NCBI GenBank assembly: GCA_023395735.1
Contig: JAEWYI010000041.1
Coordinates: 1 to 11,724 of the forward strand
Source of the DNA: Cyanobacteria bacterium OH_SFB_17
Lineage (GTDB): Bacteria > Cyanobacteriota > Vampirovibrionia > Gastranaerophilales > Gastranaerophilaceae
DNA length: 11,724 nucleotides
Direction of reading: 5' to 3'
Made by a program: the position numbers and the translations under genes. Under the pieces are notes generated by a model. That model saw nothing but the letters and a program-made list of their open reading frames with translations, was not told the origin of the DNA and did no database searches. Of this stretch, positions 5,843-11,724 are shown piece after piece (the stretch's first letter is position 1; each line of letters begins with the position of its first letter).

Positions 5843-8395
5843 TTATTCCTGATTATCTAACAAACTGGTTTGTTCTGCAACTACTCCATCGTCTACTTCT
5901 TGAGAGTCTTCAGCCTTTACAATCTCATCAACGTCATCGTCTGGGTTGATAATTTTTGTAACAGACATAACCATATCGTTTCCTACAAGATTTTGTGCCT
6001 TAACGCCAGTTGCAGGACGACCCTGTCTTGAAATGTCGCCAGCTTTGATTCTTGAAACGATTCCATTTGCTGTGACAAGCATAATTTCATCTTTTTCTTC
6101 AACAATGGTCAAAGCAACCAATCTTGATGAACTTGATTTGAATTTAGTCGCGATTAAACCGATTCCGCCTCTGTTTTGAGTTCTGAATTCGGACAATTTT
6201 GAACGTTTTCCAAATCCGTCGGATGTAACGACAAGTAAATCAGCATCATAATCTCTTGGAACAACGTCACAGCCTACAATGCTGTCACCTGTTCTAAGCT
6301 TCATAGAGGTCACCCCTCTTGCGCTTCTACCCAAAGGTCTGAGATCAGCTATCGGGAATCTTATCGCCATACCACAGCTTGTTCCGATGATGATTTCGTC
6401 TTTTGAATTTGCAAGCTTAACCCAGTTCAAAGCATCGCCTTCTTCAAGTCCGATTGCAATGATACCGTTTCTTCTTATGTTTGCAAAGTTGTCAAGTTCG
6501 ATTCTCTTTATATAACCGCCTTTTGTAAGCATAATCAAATTAGCTTCTTTAGAGAAATTGCTTACAGGAACAACCGCCGTAATCTGTTCATCCTGCTCTA
6601 TAGGAAGCACGTTTACAATCGGCAATCCTTTTGATTGTCTTGAACCTTCAGGGAAATCATAAACATTTAAGCTATAAACTGTACCTTTTGAGCTGAAGAA
6701 AAGTACTTTATCGTGCATCATAGCAGTAAAGAAGTGTTGGATGTCATCATCTTCTTTTGTTTTGATACCTGATTTACCTCTTGTTGCTCTATTTTGACGC
6801 TCAAAAGTATCTAGAGAAATTCTCTTCAAATACCCTTGGTGAGTAATAAACACAGCCATTGGAGTGTTTGGAGTCAAATCTTCAATACTCATTTCACCTT
6901 GCTCAGGAAGAATTTGAGTTTTTCTGTCATCTCCGTATTTTTCTTTATCTTCAAGAAGTTCTTCTTTGATTATATTCAAAACTTTTTGTCTGTCAGCAAG
7001 AATTCCTTCGTATTCTTTAATCTTTTTAAGAAGTTCTTCGTATTCAGCCTTGATTTTGTCCTGTTCCAAGCCTGTCAAACGTCTCAACTGCATTTCTAAA
7101 ATTGCGTTTGCCTGATCAACATCCAAACCGAATTTGGACATCAAGCCCAAACGAGCTTCTTCTGTAGTTTTTGAAGTTTTGATTAATTCGATAACAACAT
7201 CCAATGATCCAAGTGCGATTAGCAAACCTGACAAAATATGTGCTCTCATTTTTGCTTTTTTAAGGAAGAAAATTGTTCTTCTTGTAATAATTTCGACTCT
7301 GTGTTCAACAAATTCATTAAGCACATCATATAAATTCAACAAACGAGGCTGTTTGCCAACAAGAGCAAGCATGTTAACCCCAAATGTAGTTGCAAGCTGC
7401 GTAAATTTAAACAAATTATTTTTTACAACATCAGGCTTAGCGTCACGTTTAAGTTCAATAACGATACGCATACCATCTCTGTCAGATTCATCTCTAAGAT
7501 CGGAAATTCCGACAACTCTTTGTTCCTTAACAAGCTCTGCAATTTTTTCAATAAGCATAGCTTTGTTTACCTGATAAGGAAGCTCAGTTACAACAATCGC
7601 TGTTCTCGTTTGTCTTCCTGCTCCGCCTTGAATTTCTTCAAAACCAGCAACTGCAGACATTTTTATTGAGCCCCTGCCTGTTTGATAAGCTTGTTTAATC
7701 TCGCTAAGACCAACAATAGTCGCAGCAGTCGGGAAATCTGGACCTTTTACATACTCCATCAAACCTTCGACAGTAATATTAGGATTGTCAATCAAAGCAA
7801 TTGTACCGTCAACAATTTCGCAAAGGTTGTGAGGAGGAATATTTGTCGCCATACCAACAGCAATACCTGAAACACCGTTTAACAAAAGCATTGGAAGTCT
7901 TACAGGAAGAACAGATGGCTCTTCAAGTGAACCGTCAAAGTTTGGCACGAAATCGACTGTCTCACAATCAATATCTGCGACCATAGACGCAGTAATTTTA
8001 TGCATTCTTGCTTCAGTATAACGCATCGCAGCAGCCGAGTCACCATCGATTGATCCAAAGTTGCCGTGTCCGTCTATTGTTTGATATCTTGTAGAGAAAT
8101 CTTGCGCCATACGAACCATTGATTCGTAAACAGCGGAGTCGCCGTGCGGGTGATATTTACCCAAAACTTCACCAACGATACGGGCAGATTTCTTAAAAGG
8201 TTTATCCGGAGTCATACCCAATTCGTTCATCGCAAACAAAATTCTTCTGTGAACCGGCTTTAGACCGTCTCTAACATCAGGAAGCGCACGTCCCACAATT
8301 ACACTCATCGCATAATCGATATATGAACGCTTCATTTCTTCTCTTATATTGACAGGAACAATTTTTCCGTCACTAAACATATTTTGCTGACTCAA
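5843..8395 (-). CDS. gyrA: DNA gyrase subunit A
   Basis: Cleavage and rejoining subunit of DNA gyrase (A2B2), which introduces negative supercoils. At 850 residues it has the N-terminal winged-helix/tower region with catalytic Tyr126 after Arg125 (AMRYTEARM). The quinolone region reads GDSAVYE (85-91): Ser87 and Glu91 occupy the E. coli Ser83 and Asp87 positions, the usual susceptible residues. A coiled coil with the C-gate follows (about 360-490). Six C-terminal beta-pinwheel blades begin near 511, 562, 618, 666, 719 and 769, and an acidic tail (817-850) ends the protein. The canonical GyrA box QRRGGKG is replaced by QNRATRG (534-540), while blade 5 carries QNRGGIG (740-746). Six blades plus the acidic tail favour GyrA over ParC. 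The start is TTG (8393-8395) with GGGGAG 8 nt upstream; the ATG five codons in has no SD. Confidence 0.95.
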   Translation of the reverse strand: MSQQNMFSDGKIVPVNIREEMKRSYIDYAMSVIVGRALPDVRDGLKPVHRRILFAMNELGMTPDKPFKKSARIVGEVLGKYHPHGDSAVYESMVRMAQDFSTRYQTIDGHGNFGSIDGDSAAAMRYTEARMHKITASMVADIDCETVDFVPNFDGSLEEPSVLPVRLPMLLLNGVSGIAVGMATNIPPHNLCEIVDGTIALIDNPNITVEGLMEYVKGPDFPTAATIVGLSEIKQAYQTGRGSIKMSAVAGFEEIQGGAGRQTRTAIVVTELPYQVNKAMLIEKIAELVKEQRVVGISDLRDESDRDGMRIVIELKRDAKPDVVKNNLFKFTQLATTFGVNMLALVGKQPRLLNLYDVLNEFVEHRVEIITRRTIFFLKKAKMRAHILSGLLIALGSLDVVIELIKTSKTTEEARLGLMSKFGLDVDQANAILEMQLRRLTGLEQDKIKAEYEELLKKIKEYEGILADRQKVLNIIKEELLEDKEKYGDDRKTQILPEQGEMSIEDLTPNTPMAVFITHQGYLKRISLDTFERQNRATRGKSGIKTKEDDDIQHFFTAMMHDKVLFFSSKGTVYSLNVYDFPEGSRQSKGLPIVNVLPIEQDEQITAVVPVSNFSKEANLIMLTKGGYIKRIELDNFANIRRNGIIAIGLEEGDALNWVKLANSKDEIIIGTSCGMAIRFPIADLRPLGRSARGVTSMKLRTGDSIVGCDVVPRDYDADLLVVTSDGFGKRSKLSEFRTQNRGGIGLIATKFKSSSSRLVALTIVEEKDEIMLVTANGIVSRIKAGDISRQGRPATGVKAQNLVGNDMVMSVTKIINPDDDVDEIVKAEDSQEVDDGVVAEQTSLLDNQE

Positions 8396-8426
8396 TTTCT
8401 TTACTCCCCATAATTCTATTAAACCT

Positions 8427-8454
8427 ATTATAGCATAAAAAGCGCTACAAGCAA
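8427..8454 (-). promoter_or_regulatory. Promoter of gyrA (extended -10)
   Basis: On the minus strand TGC-TATAAT occupies 8435-8427, a perfect extended -10. TTGCTT (8454-8449) is a modest -35 with a 16-bp spacer. The predicted start is near 8420, giving a leader of about 25 nt that ends in the GGGGAG ribosome binding site (8404-8409). Confidence 0.6.
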
Positions 8455-8498
8455 GAATATTAAGGATATTTAAGCTAGCAAACCACTATCAGAGATTA

Positions 8499-8915
8499 TT
8501 ATTTTTTACATAACTTTTTATAAGAACGCATACCAGCACTGAATATGCCTAAAGCAGAATTATTCTTGGCTTCAGAGACCTTTGCTCCATCACCCAAAAT
8601 GGCTTTTAATTTATTTATAAAACCTTTTTTTCTAACAGATACTTCTATCTTGTCAGTTTTGGTGATATAAGGAACATCTTCCCAAAAACCTTTTTCTATC
8701 GAATAAACACGAACCATCTCACAGTTATATTTCGGTGCAATTTTAACAACAACATTTTTTGCACCCGTATTCAAATCATTTTGAATATTGTTAGCCAATT
8801 GAACACCAGCTTTGAGCGCATTTTGTCGTTTACCTTTTTCCAAAGCATTGGATACTATAATTCTTGTTTTGCCTACATTTTTACCCGGATTGATAAAATT
8901 AACACTAAGAGACAT
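8499..8915 (-). CDS. Basic protein of 138 residues, function unknown
   Basis: Not recognised. The product begins MSLSVNFINPGKNVGKT and is rich in Lys and Asn. A helical stretch (about 21-50, LEKGKRQNALKAGVQLANNI) leads to a region with beta-strand character (about 52-95, NVVVKIAP, MVRVYSIEKGF, KIEVSVRKKGF). A short basic tail ends SYKKLCKK. There is no signal peptide or membrane segment. Two cysteines (in YNCEM and KLCKK) do not make a metal-binding motif. The start is ATG 8913-8915 because GGAGG lies 5 nt upstream; the frame is open to a GTG at 8927, but that codon would overlap the SD. It sits alone between the clpX terminator and the gyrA promoter with its own likely promoter, so it is probably monocistronic or reads into gyrA. 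A lineage-restricted cytosolic protein is the best description. Confidence 0.75.
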   Translation of the reverse strand: MSLSVNFINPGKNVGKTRIIVSNALEKGKRQNALKAGVQLANNIQNDLNTGAKNVVVKIAPKYNCEMVRVYSIEKGFWEDVPYITKTDKIEVSVRKKGFINKLKAILGDGAKVSEAKNNSALGIFSAGMRSYKKLCKK

Positions 8916-8976
8916 TTTTACCTCCACTTAACACATAACATTATTTACTAAAACACTAAAATTATTTCCTTTGCTA

Positions 8977-9005
8977 ATTTAAAAACAAAAATATACAAAA
9001 GTCAA
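8977..9005 (-). promoter_or_regulatory. Promoter of the 138-residue gene
   Basis: On the minus strand TTGACT (9005-9000, 5 of 6) and TTAAAT (8982-8977, 4 of 6) are separated by 17 bp. Transcription would start near 8970, giving a leader of about 55 nt. The -35 hexamer lies directly in the T-rich tail of the clpX terminator. Confidence 0.45.
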
Positions 9006-9044
9006 CAAAAAACAAAGATGCCGACGTTTAAAATCGGCATCTTT
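9006..9044 (-). terminator. Intrinsic terminator of the tig-clpP-clpX cluster
   Basis: Perfect 11-bp arms AAAGATGCCGA (9034-9044 read on the minus strand) and TCGGCATCTTT (9014-9024) enclose a 9-nt loop. On the minus strand GTTTTTTG follows at once. The hairpin starts 25 nt after the clpX stop codon. The opposite strand also has a T-rich tract (9045-9062), but nothing on the plus strand needs ending there. Confidence 0.9.
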
Positions 9045-9069
9045 ATCAATTTATTTTTTTATTTATTAT

Positions 9070-10377
9070 CTAAGCGATTTCTTCTTCATGCGATTCTTCT
9101 TTTTTTGTCGGAAGCTTTATCAACTCAGCTTTATTTCGGTTTTTAACCATTTCAGCAGTAATAGTATAATGCTCTATTTCTTTTGACGGAACATCGTACA
9201 TTACATCGAGCATGATTTCTTCAACGATAGAACGAAGAGCTCTTGCACCTGTCTTTCTCTTAATAGCCTCTGATGCTATCAAATCGATTGCGTCAGGCTC
9301 AAAATCAAGCTCGACTCCATCCATATTCAACAAGCACTTGTACTGTTTCAATACAGCATTTTTAGGCTCTGTAAGAATCATTTTCAAAGTTTTTTCATCC
9401 AAAGCATCAAGTACTGCATAAATTGGTACACGACCGATAAATTCAGGGATTAAACCGAATTTCAACAAGTCTTCAGGTTGAAGCTTCTTAAGCATCTTAG
9501 AAGAAATAGCCTCTTTTTCAGCCCTTGTTGCAGGTGCTTTCGCGCCAAAACCAACTGCAGAACCTTCATCTGCACGTCTTTCAACGATTTTTTCCAATCC
9601 GACAAACGCACCGCCAACGATAAACAATATATTGCTTGTGTCAATTTGTATGAATTCTTGATGAGGGTGTTTTCTTCCACCTTGAGGCGGAACATTTGCA
9701 ACAGTGCCCTCAATCATTTTCAAAAGAGCTTGTTGAACACCTTCGCCCGAAACATCACGGGTAATCGAAGTATTTTCTGACTTTCTTGCAATTTTATCAA
9801 TTTCGTCGATATAAATTATACCGCGCTCAGCTTTTTGAGCATCATAATCAGCACTTTGCAAAAGTCTCAAAAGAATATTTTCTACATCATCACCGACATA
9901 ACCTGCCTCTGTTAGAGTTGTTGCATCAGCAACGGCGAAAGGCACGTCAAGCATTTTGGCCAAGGTTTGTGCAAGAAGAGTTTTTCCGCTTCCTGTAGGT
10001 CCCACAAGCAAAATATTCGACTTTTGAATTTCAACTCCGCTGTCTTTTCCTTCTTTGTTGTGCTTAAGCCTTTTATAATGGTTATAAACAGCAACTGAAA
10101 GGACTTTTTTAGCATCATCTTGACCTACAATATGTTCATCAAGATGAGACTTAATTTCTGCAGGCTTCGGAATCGGTTTTTCTACCGCTTTTTCGCCTTT
10201 TTCACCTTTATCGTCCTTTTCTTTGCCTTCGAAAAATTCTTCATCAAGAATTTCATTGCAAAGTTCTACGCACTCATCGCAAATGTATACTTCAGGACCT
10301 GCGATTAATTTCTTAACCTGATCCTGTGTCTTTCCACAAAACGAACATTTTAATCTGCTGTCATCGTGTTTTTGCAT
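9070..10377 (-). CDS. clpX: ATP-dependent Clp protease ATP-binding subunit ClpX
   Basis: AAA+ unfoldase that recognises tagged substrates and threads them into ClpP; cytosolic hexamer. The 435 residues begin with a C4 zinc domain (Cys11, Cys14, Cys33, Cys36). A charged linker (about 46-73, rich in GEK) follows, then Walker A GPTGSGKT (126-133), pore-1 loop GYVG (159-162), Walker B with Asp191-Glu192, pore-2 loop RKH (235-237), arginine finger Arg316 in EFIGRVP, and sensor 2 Arg379 in GARALR. The ClpP-docking loop reads VGF (275-277) instead of the usual IGF, a conservative change that should still dock. ATG is preceded by AGGAG at 5 nt. It is the last gene of the cluster, 43 bp after clpP, and is closed by a strong intrinsic terminator. 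Confidence 0.97.
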   Translation of the reverse strand: MQKHDDSRLKCSFCGKTQDQVKKLIAGPEVYICDECVELCNEILDEEFFEGKEKDDKGEKGEKAVEKPIPKPAEIKSHLDEHIVGQDDAKKVLSVAVYNHYKRLKHNKEGKDSGVEIQKSNILLVGPTGSGKTLLAQTLAKMLDVPFAVADATTLTEAGYVGDDVENILLRLLQSADYDAQKAERGIIYIDEIDKIARKSENTSITRDVSGEGVQQALLKMIEGTVANVPPQGGRKHPHQEFIQIDTSNILFIVGGAFVGLEKIVERRADEGSAVGFGAKAPATRAEKEAISSKMLKKLQPEDLLKFGLIPEFIGRVPIYAVLDALDEKTLKMILTEPKNAVLKQYKCLLNMDGVELDFEPDAIDLIASEAIKRKTGARALRSIVEEIMLDVMYDVPSKEIEHYTITAEMVKNRNKAELIKLPTKKEESHEEEIA

Positions 10378-10420
10378 TTTTTCTCCTATTTGTCAGTTCA
10401 CAAAGAATACTTTGTGTCGG

Positions 10421-11023
10421 CTAGTTAGATTCTTTCAAAGAAGTTTCTCTTGAAATAACCTTGTCAATCATACCATACTCAAGCGCTTCTGCCGGAGTCA
10501 TGATATAATCTCTGTCTGTATCTTTTTCAATCTTTTTCAATGATTGACCTGTGTTTGAAGCCAAAATTTCATTTAAAGATTTTTTGATTCTGATAATTTC
10601 TGCAGCCTGAATTTCAATATCAGTCGCTTGACCTTGCGCACCGCCCAATGGTTGGTGGATAAGAACACGTGAATGAGGAAGAGCCATTCTCTTGCCTTTT
10701 GTTCCTGCTGAAAGCAAGAATGCACCCATGCTCGCCGCTTGTCCAAGACAAATTGTACAAACATCTGATCTGATATGCTGCATTGTGTCATATATTGCAA
10801 AACCTGCCGTAACGCTTCCGCCCGGGCTGTTAATATACAACATTATGTCTTTTTCGGGATTTTCGCTGTCTAACAACAACATTTGAGCAACAATAAGGTT
10901 TGCCACCATATCGTCAATTGCTGTGCCTAAAAAAATGATTCTTTCTCTCAATAATCTTGAAAAAATATCGAAAGAACGTTCACCTCTGCTTGATTGTTCT
11001 ACTACTACCGGTACAAAACTCAT
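10421..11023 (-). CDS. clpP: ATP-dependent Clp protease proteolytic subunit ClpP
   Basis: Serine peptidase forming the double-heptamer chamber used with ClpX (or ClpA/C). The 200 residues carry the catalytic triad Ser98 (GQAASMGAF), His123 (VLIHQP) and Asp172 (DTDRDYIM), with the oxyanion-side glycines NSPGGSVTAG (65-74) and the handle-helix QPLGGAQGQATDIEIQA. The short N-terminal segment before VVVEQSSRGERSFDI is the usual propeptide and axial-loop region. VCTICLGQAASMGAFLLSAG is very like the cyanobacterial ClpP core as I recall it. ATG 11021-11023 has AAAGGGA about 8 nt upstream. It follows tig by 65 bp and has its own extended -10 promoter in that gap, so it can be made separately from trigger factor. 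Only one clpP copy is visible here, whereas cyanobacteria usually have several. Confidence 0.97.
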   Translation of the reverse strand: MSFVPVVVEQSSRGERSFDIFSRLLRERIIFLGTAIDDMVANLIVAQMLLLDSENPEKDIMLYINSPGGSVTAGFAIYDTMQHIRSDVCTICLGQAASMGAFLLSAGTKGKRMALPHSRVLIHQPLGGAQGQATDIEIQAAEIIRIKKSLNEILASNTGQSLKKIEKDTDRDYIMTPAEALEYGMIDKVISRETSLKESN

Positions 11024-11047
11024 TTTTTATTCCCTTTCTTTATTCCA

Positions 11048-11056
11048 ATTATATCA
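11048..11056 (-). promoter_or_regulatory. Internal promoter of clpP-clpX (extended -10)
   Basis: In the 65-bp gap between tig and clpP the minus strand reads TGA-TATAAT (11056-11048), a perfect extended -10. No acceptable -35 hexamer is seen at 16-18 bp, which lies at the end of tig. Transcription would start near 11041, giving a leader of about 18 nt. Confidence 0.5.
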
Positions 11057-11088
11057 TAACATGTTTTCTTAAAGATTGGAACAGCCCA

Positions 11089-11724
11089 CTATTCCGCTTT
11101 TGCTTTTTTAGCTTTTGGTTTTTTAAATTCAACTTTGTTATTTTCTGACAAGAAAGCTATAACTCTTTCGTTCAAAGCCTGTTGAGAAATAGACGTAAAC
11201 AAAGATGGATTTTGTTGAAGCTGTTTCATCAACTCAGCTTTAGGCATTTGATAAGCCATTTCCAATTCTTTGAATTTCTTTTCCAAATCAGCAGACTCAA
11301 CTTTAATATTTTCAACTTGAGCAATTTTGTCGATTACAAGCGAATTTTTGATTCTTGCAATAGCATCTTCTCTAATCGTTTTCATGATGTTTTCTTCGCT
11401 GTCTGATTTAATAGCATCTTCCCAGCTGAAACCTTGCATCTGAAGTCTTTGTTTGTATTCTGCAATCAAAGATTCTGATTCTCTTTCAATCATTGATTCT
11501 TGAATATCAATTTTCACCCCTGCCAAAACTTTTTCGAAAATTGCGTTTTCGCTAGCTTTTTTGTCTTCTTTTTCTTTTGTAGAATCAAGAAACTTTTGAA
11601 TATCTGCATTCAAATCCTCTACGGTTTTAAAAGATCCTACTTTTTGAGCAAACTCATCGTTCACTTCAGGAAGAACTCTTTCTTTAATTTCTTTAATTTT
11701 GATTTTGAAAACTGCAGGTTGACC
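11089..11724 (-). CDS. tig: Trigger factor (partial, N-terminal part outside the window)
   Basis: Ribosome-associated chaperone and peptidyl-prolyl isomerase that binds nascent chains. The frame is open to the right edge, so the GTG at 11664 is an internal valine codon, not a start; 211 C-terminal residues are present. The first visible residues (GQPAVFKIKIKEIKERVLPE) are the last strand of the FKBP-type isomerase domain. NDEFAQKVGSFKTVEDL then opens the helical chaperone domain, as in the family's usual PELDDEFA-K junction. The C-terminal helices and the Lys/Ala-rich tail KKPKAKKAKAE follow. The ribosome-binding GFRxGKxP signature would lie outside the window. Its place just upstream of clpP-clpX is the classic bacterial order tig-clpP-clpX, which supports the call. 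It ends with TAG (11089-11091), with no terminator before clpP. Confidence 0.95.
   Translation of the reverse strand, partial: GQPAVFKIKIKEIKERVLPEVNDEFAQKVGSFKTVEDLNADIQKFLDSTKEKEDKKASENAIFEKVLAGVKIDIQESMIERESESLIAEYKQRLQMQGFSWEDAIKSDSEENIMKTIREDAIARIKNSLVIDKIAQVENIKVESADLEKKFKELEMAYQMPKAELMKQLQQNPSLFTSISQQALNERVIAFLSENNKVEFKKPKAKKAKAE

Noticed and set aside
7134..7574. Plus-strand open frame of 146 codons inside gyrA
   Set aside because: It is the antisense shadow of a strongly conserved gyrA region. The same holds for the other plus-strand frames inside gyrA, clpX, clpP, tyrS and tig.
5843..8395. Topoisomerase IV subunit ParC instead of GyrA
   Set aside because: Six pinwheel blades, an acidic tail and an 850-residue length favour GyrA, although the GyrA box is degenerate.
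8868..8885. P-loop (GKNVGKT) at the N-terminus of the 138-residue protein
   Set aside because: The spacing is one residue short of GxxxxGK[ST], and no Walker B motif follows.
8916..8927. Start of the 138-residue gene at GTG 8927
   Set aside because: That GTG overlaps the GGAGG site, which is ideally placed for the ATG at 8915.
11662..11664. Start codon for a separate 191-residue protein at GTG 11664
   Set aside because: The frame continues to the window edge, and the upstream residues are recognisable trigger factor; this is an internal valine codon.
1..11724. Mobile elements, CRISPR arrays, tRNA or rRNA genes, phage or defence genes
   Set aside because: I saw no transposase, integrase, direct-repeat array, tRNA-like cloverleaf or toxin-antitoxin pair; the window reads as core chromosome.

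Overview
This 11.7-kb window looks like ordinary chromosome from an AT-rich bacterium (by eye about one third G+C). The housekeeping proteins read as close to the cyanobacterial type. ClpP carries the VCTICxGxAASMGAFLL-like core, and GyrA has an 'RATRGK' variant of its DNA-wrapping box that I recall from cyanobacterial GyrA. Together with several short Lys/Asn-rich proteins starting 'M(N)INxI' or 'MSLSVNF', this suggests a non-photosynthetic cyanobacterial relative (Vampirovibrionia/Melainabacteria, perhaps Gastranaerophilales). That assignment is inference from remembered sequences. I see no mobile element, CRISPR array, tRNA, rRNA or phage gene.

Layout. At the left edge the 3' end of an unidentified plus-strand gene (1-188) overlaps the end of cysE by 11 bases. 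A minus-strand block then runs tyrS (tyrosyl-tRNA synthetase) -> cysK -> cysE, the last two making cysteine from serine. A 473-bp gap (3082-3554) holds the tyrS promoter, a 55-codon plus-strand gene with a good ribosome binding site, and a terminator-like hairpin. bioD (dethiobiotin synthetase, plus strand) follows and appears to be leaderless. It converges with a minus-strand 504-residue PHP-superfamily protein that lies 30 bp downstream of gyrA and is probably co-transcribed with it. A lineage-specific 138-residue gene sits upstream of gyrA. The right side is the proteostasis cluster tig -> clpP -> clpX, closed by a clear intrinsic terminator; tig runs off the right edge.

How the genes work together. 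CysE and CysK are consecutive steps of cysteine synthesis. Trigger factor, ClpP and ClpX cover co-translational folding and ATP-dependent proteolysis. GyrA is the cleavage and DNA-wrapping subunit of gyrase; gyrB is not here. BioD is alone, with no other biotin gene in view.

Several starts were corrected from the longest open frame using Shine-Dalgarno sites: cysK starts at 1766 and the 138-residue gene at 8915, while gyrA and the PHP gene start at TTG. Three minus-strand promoters (tyrS, gyrA, clpP) share an extended -10, TGnTATAAT. I found no convincing new multi-gene system. The parts that deserve a second look are the PHP protein with its large insert, the degenerate GyrA box, the leaderless bioD, the cysK leader hairpin and the two small unknown genes.
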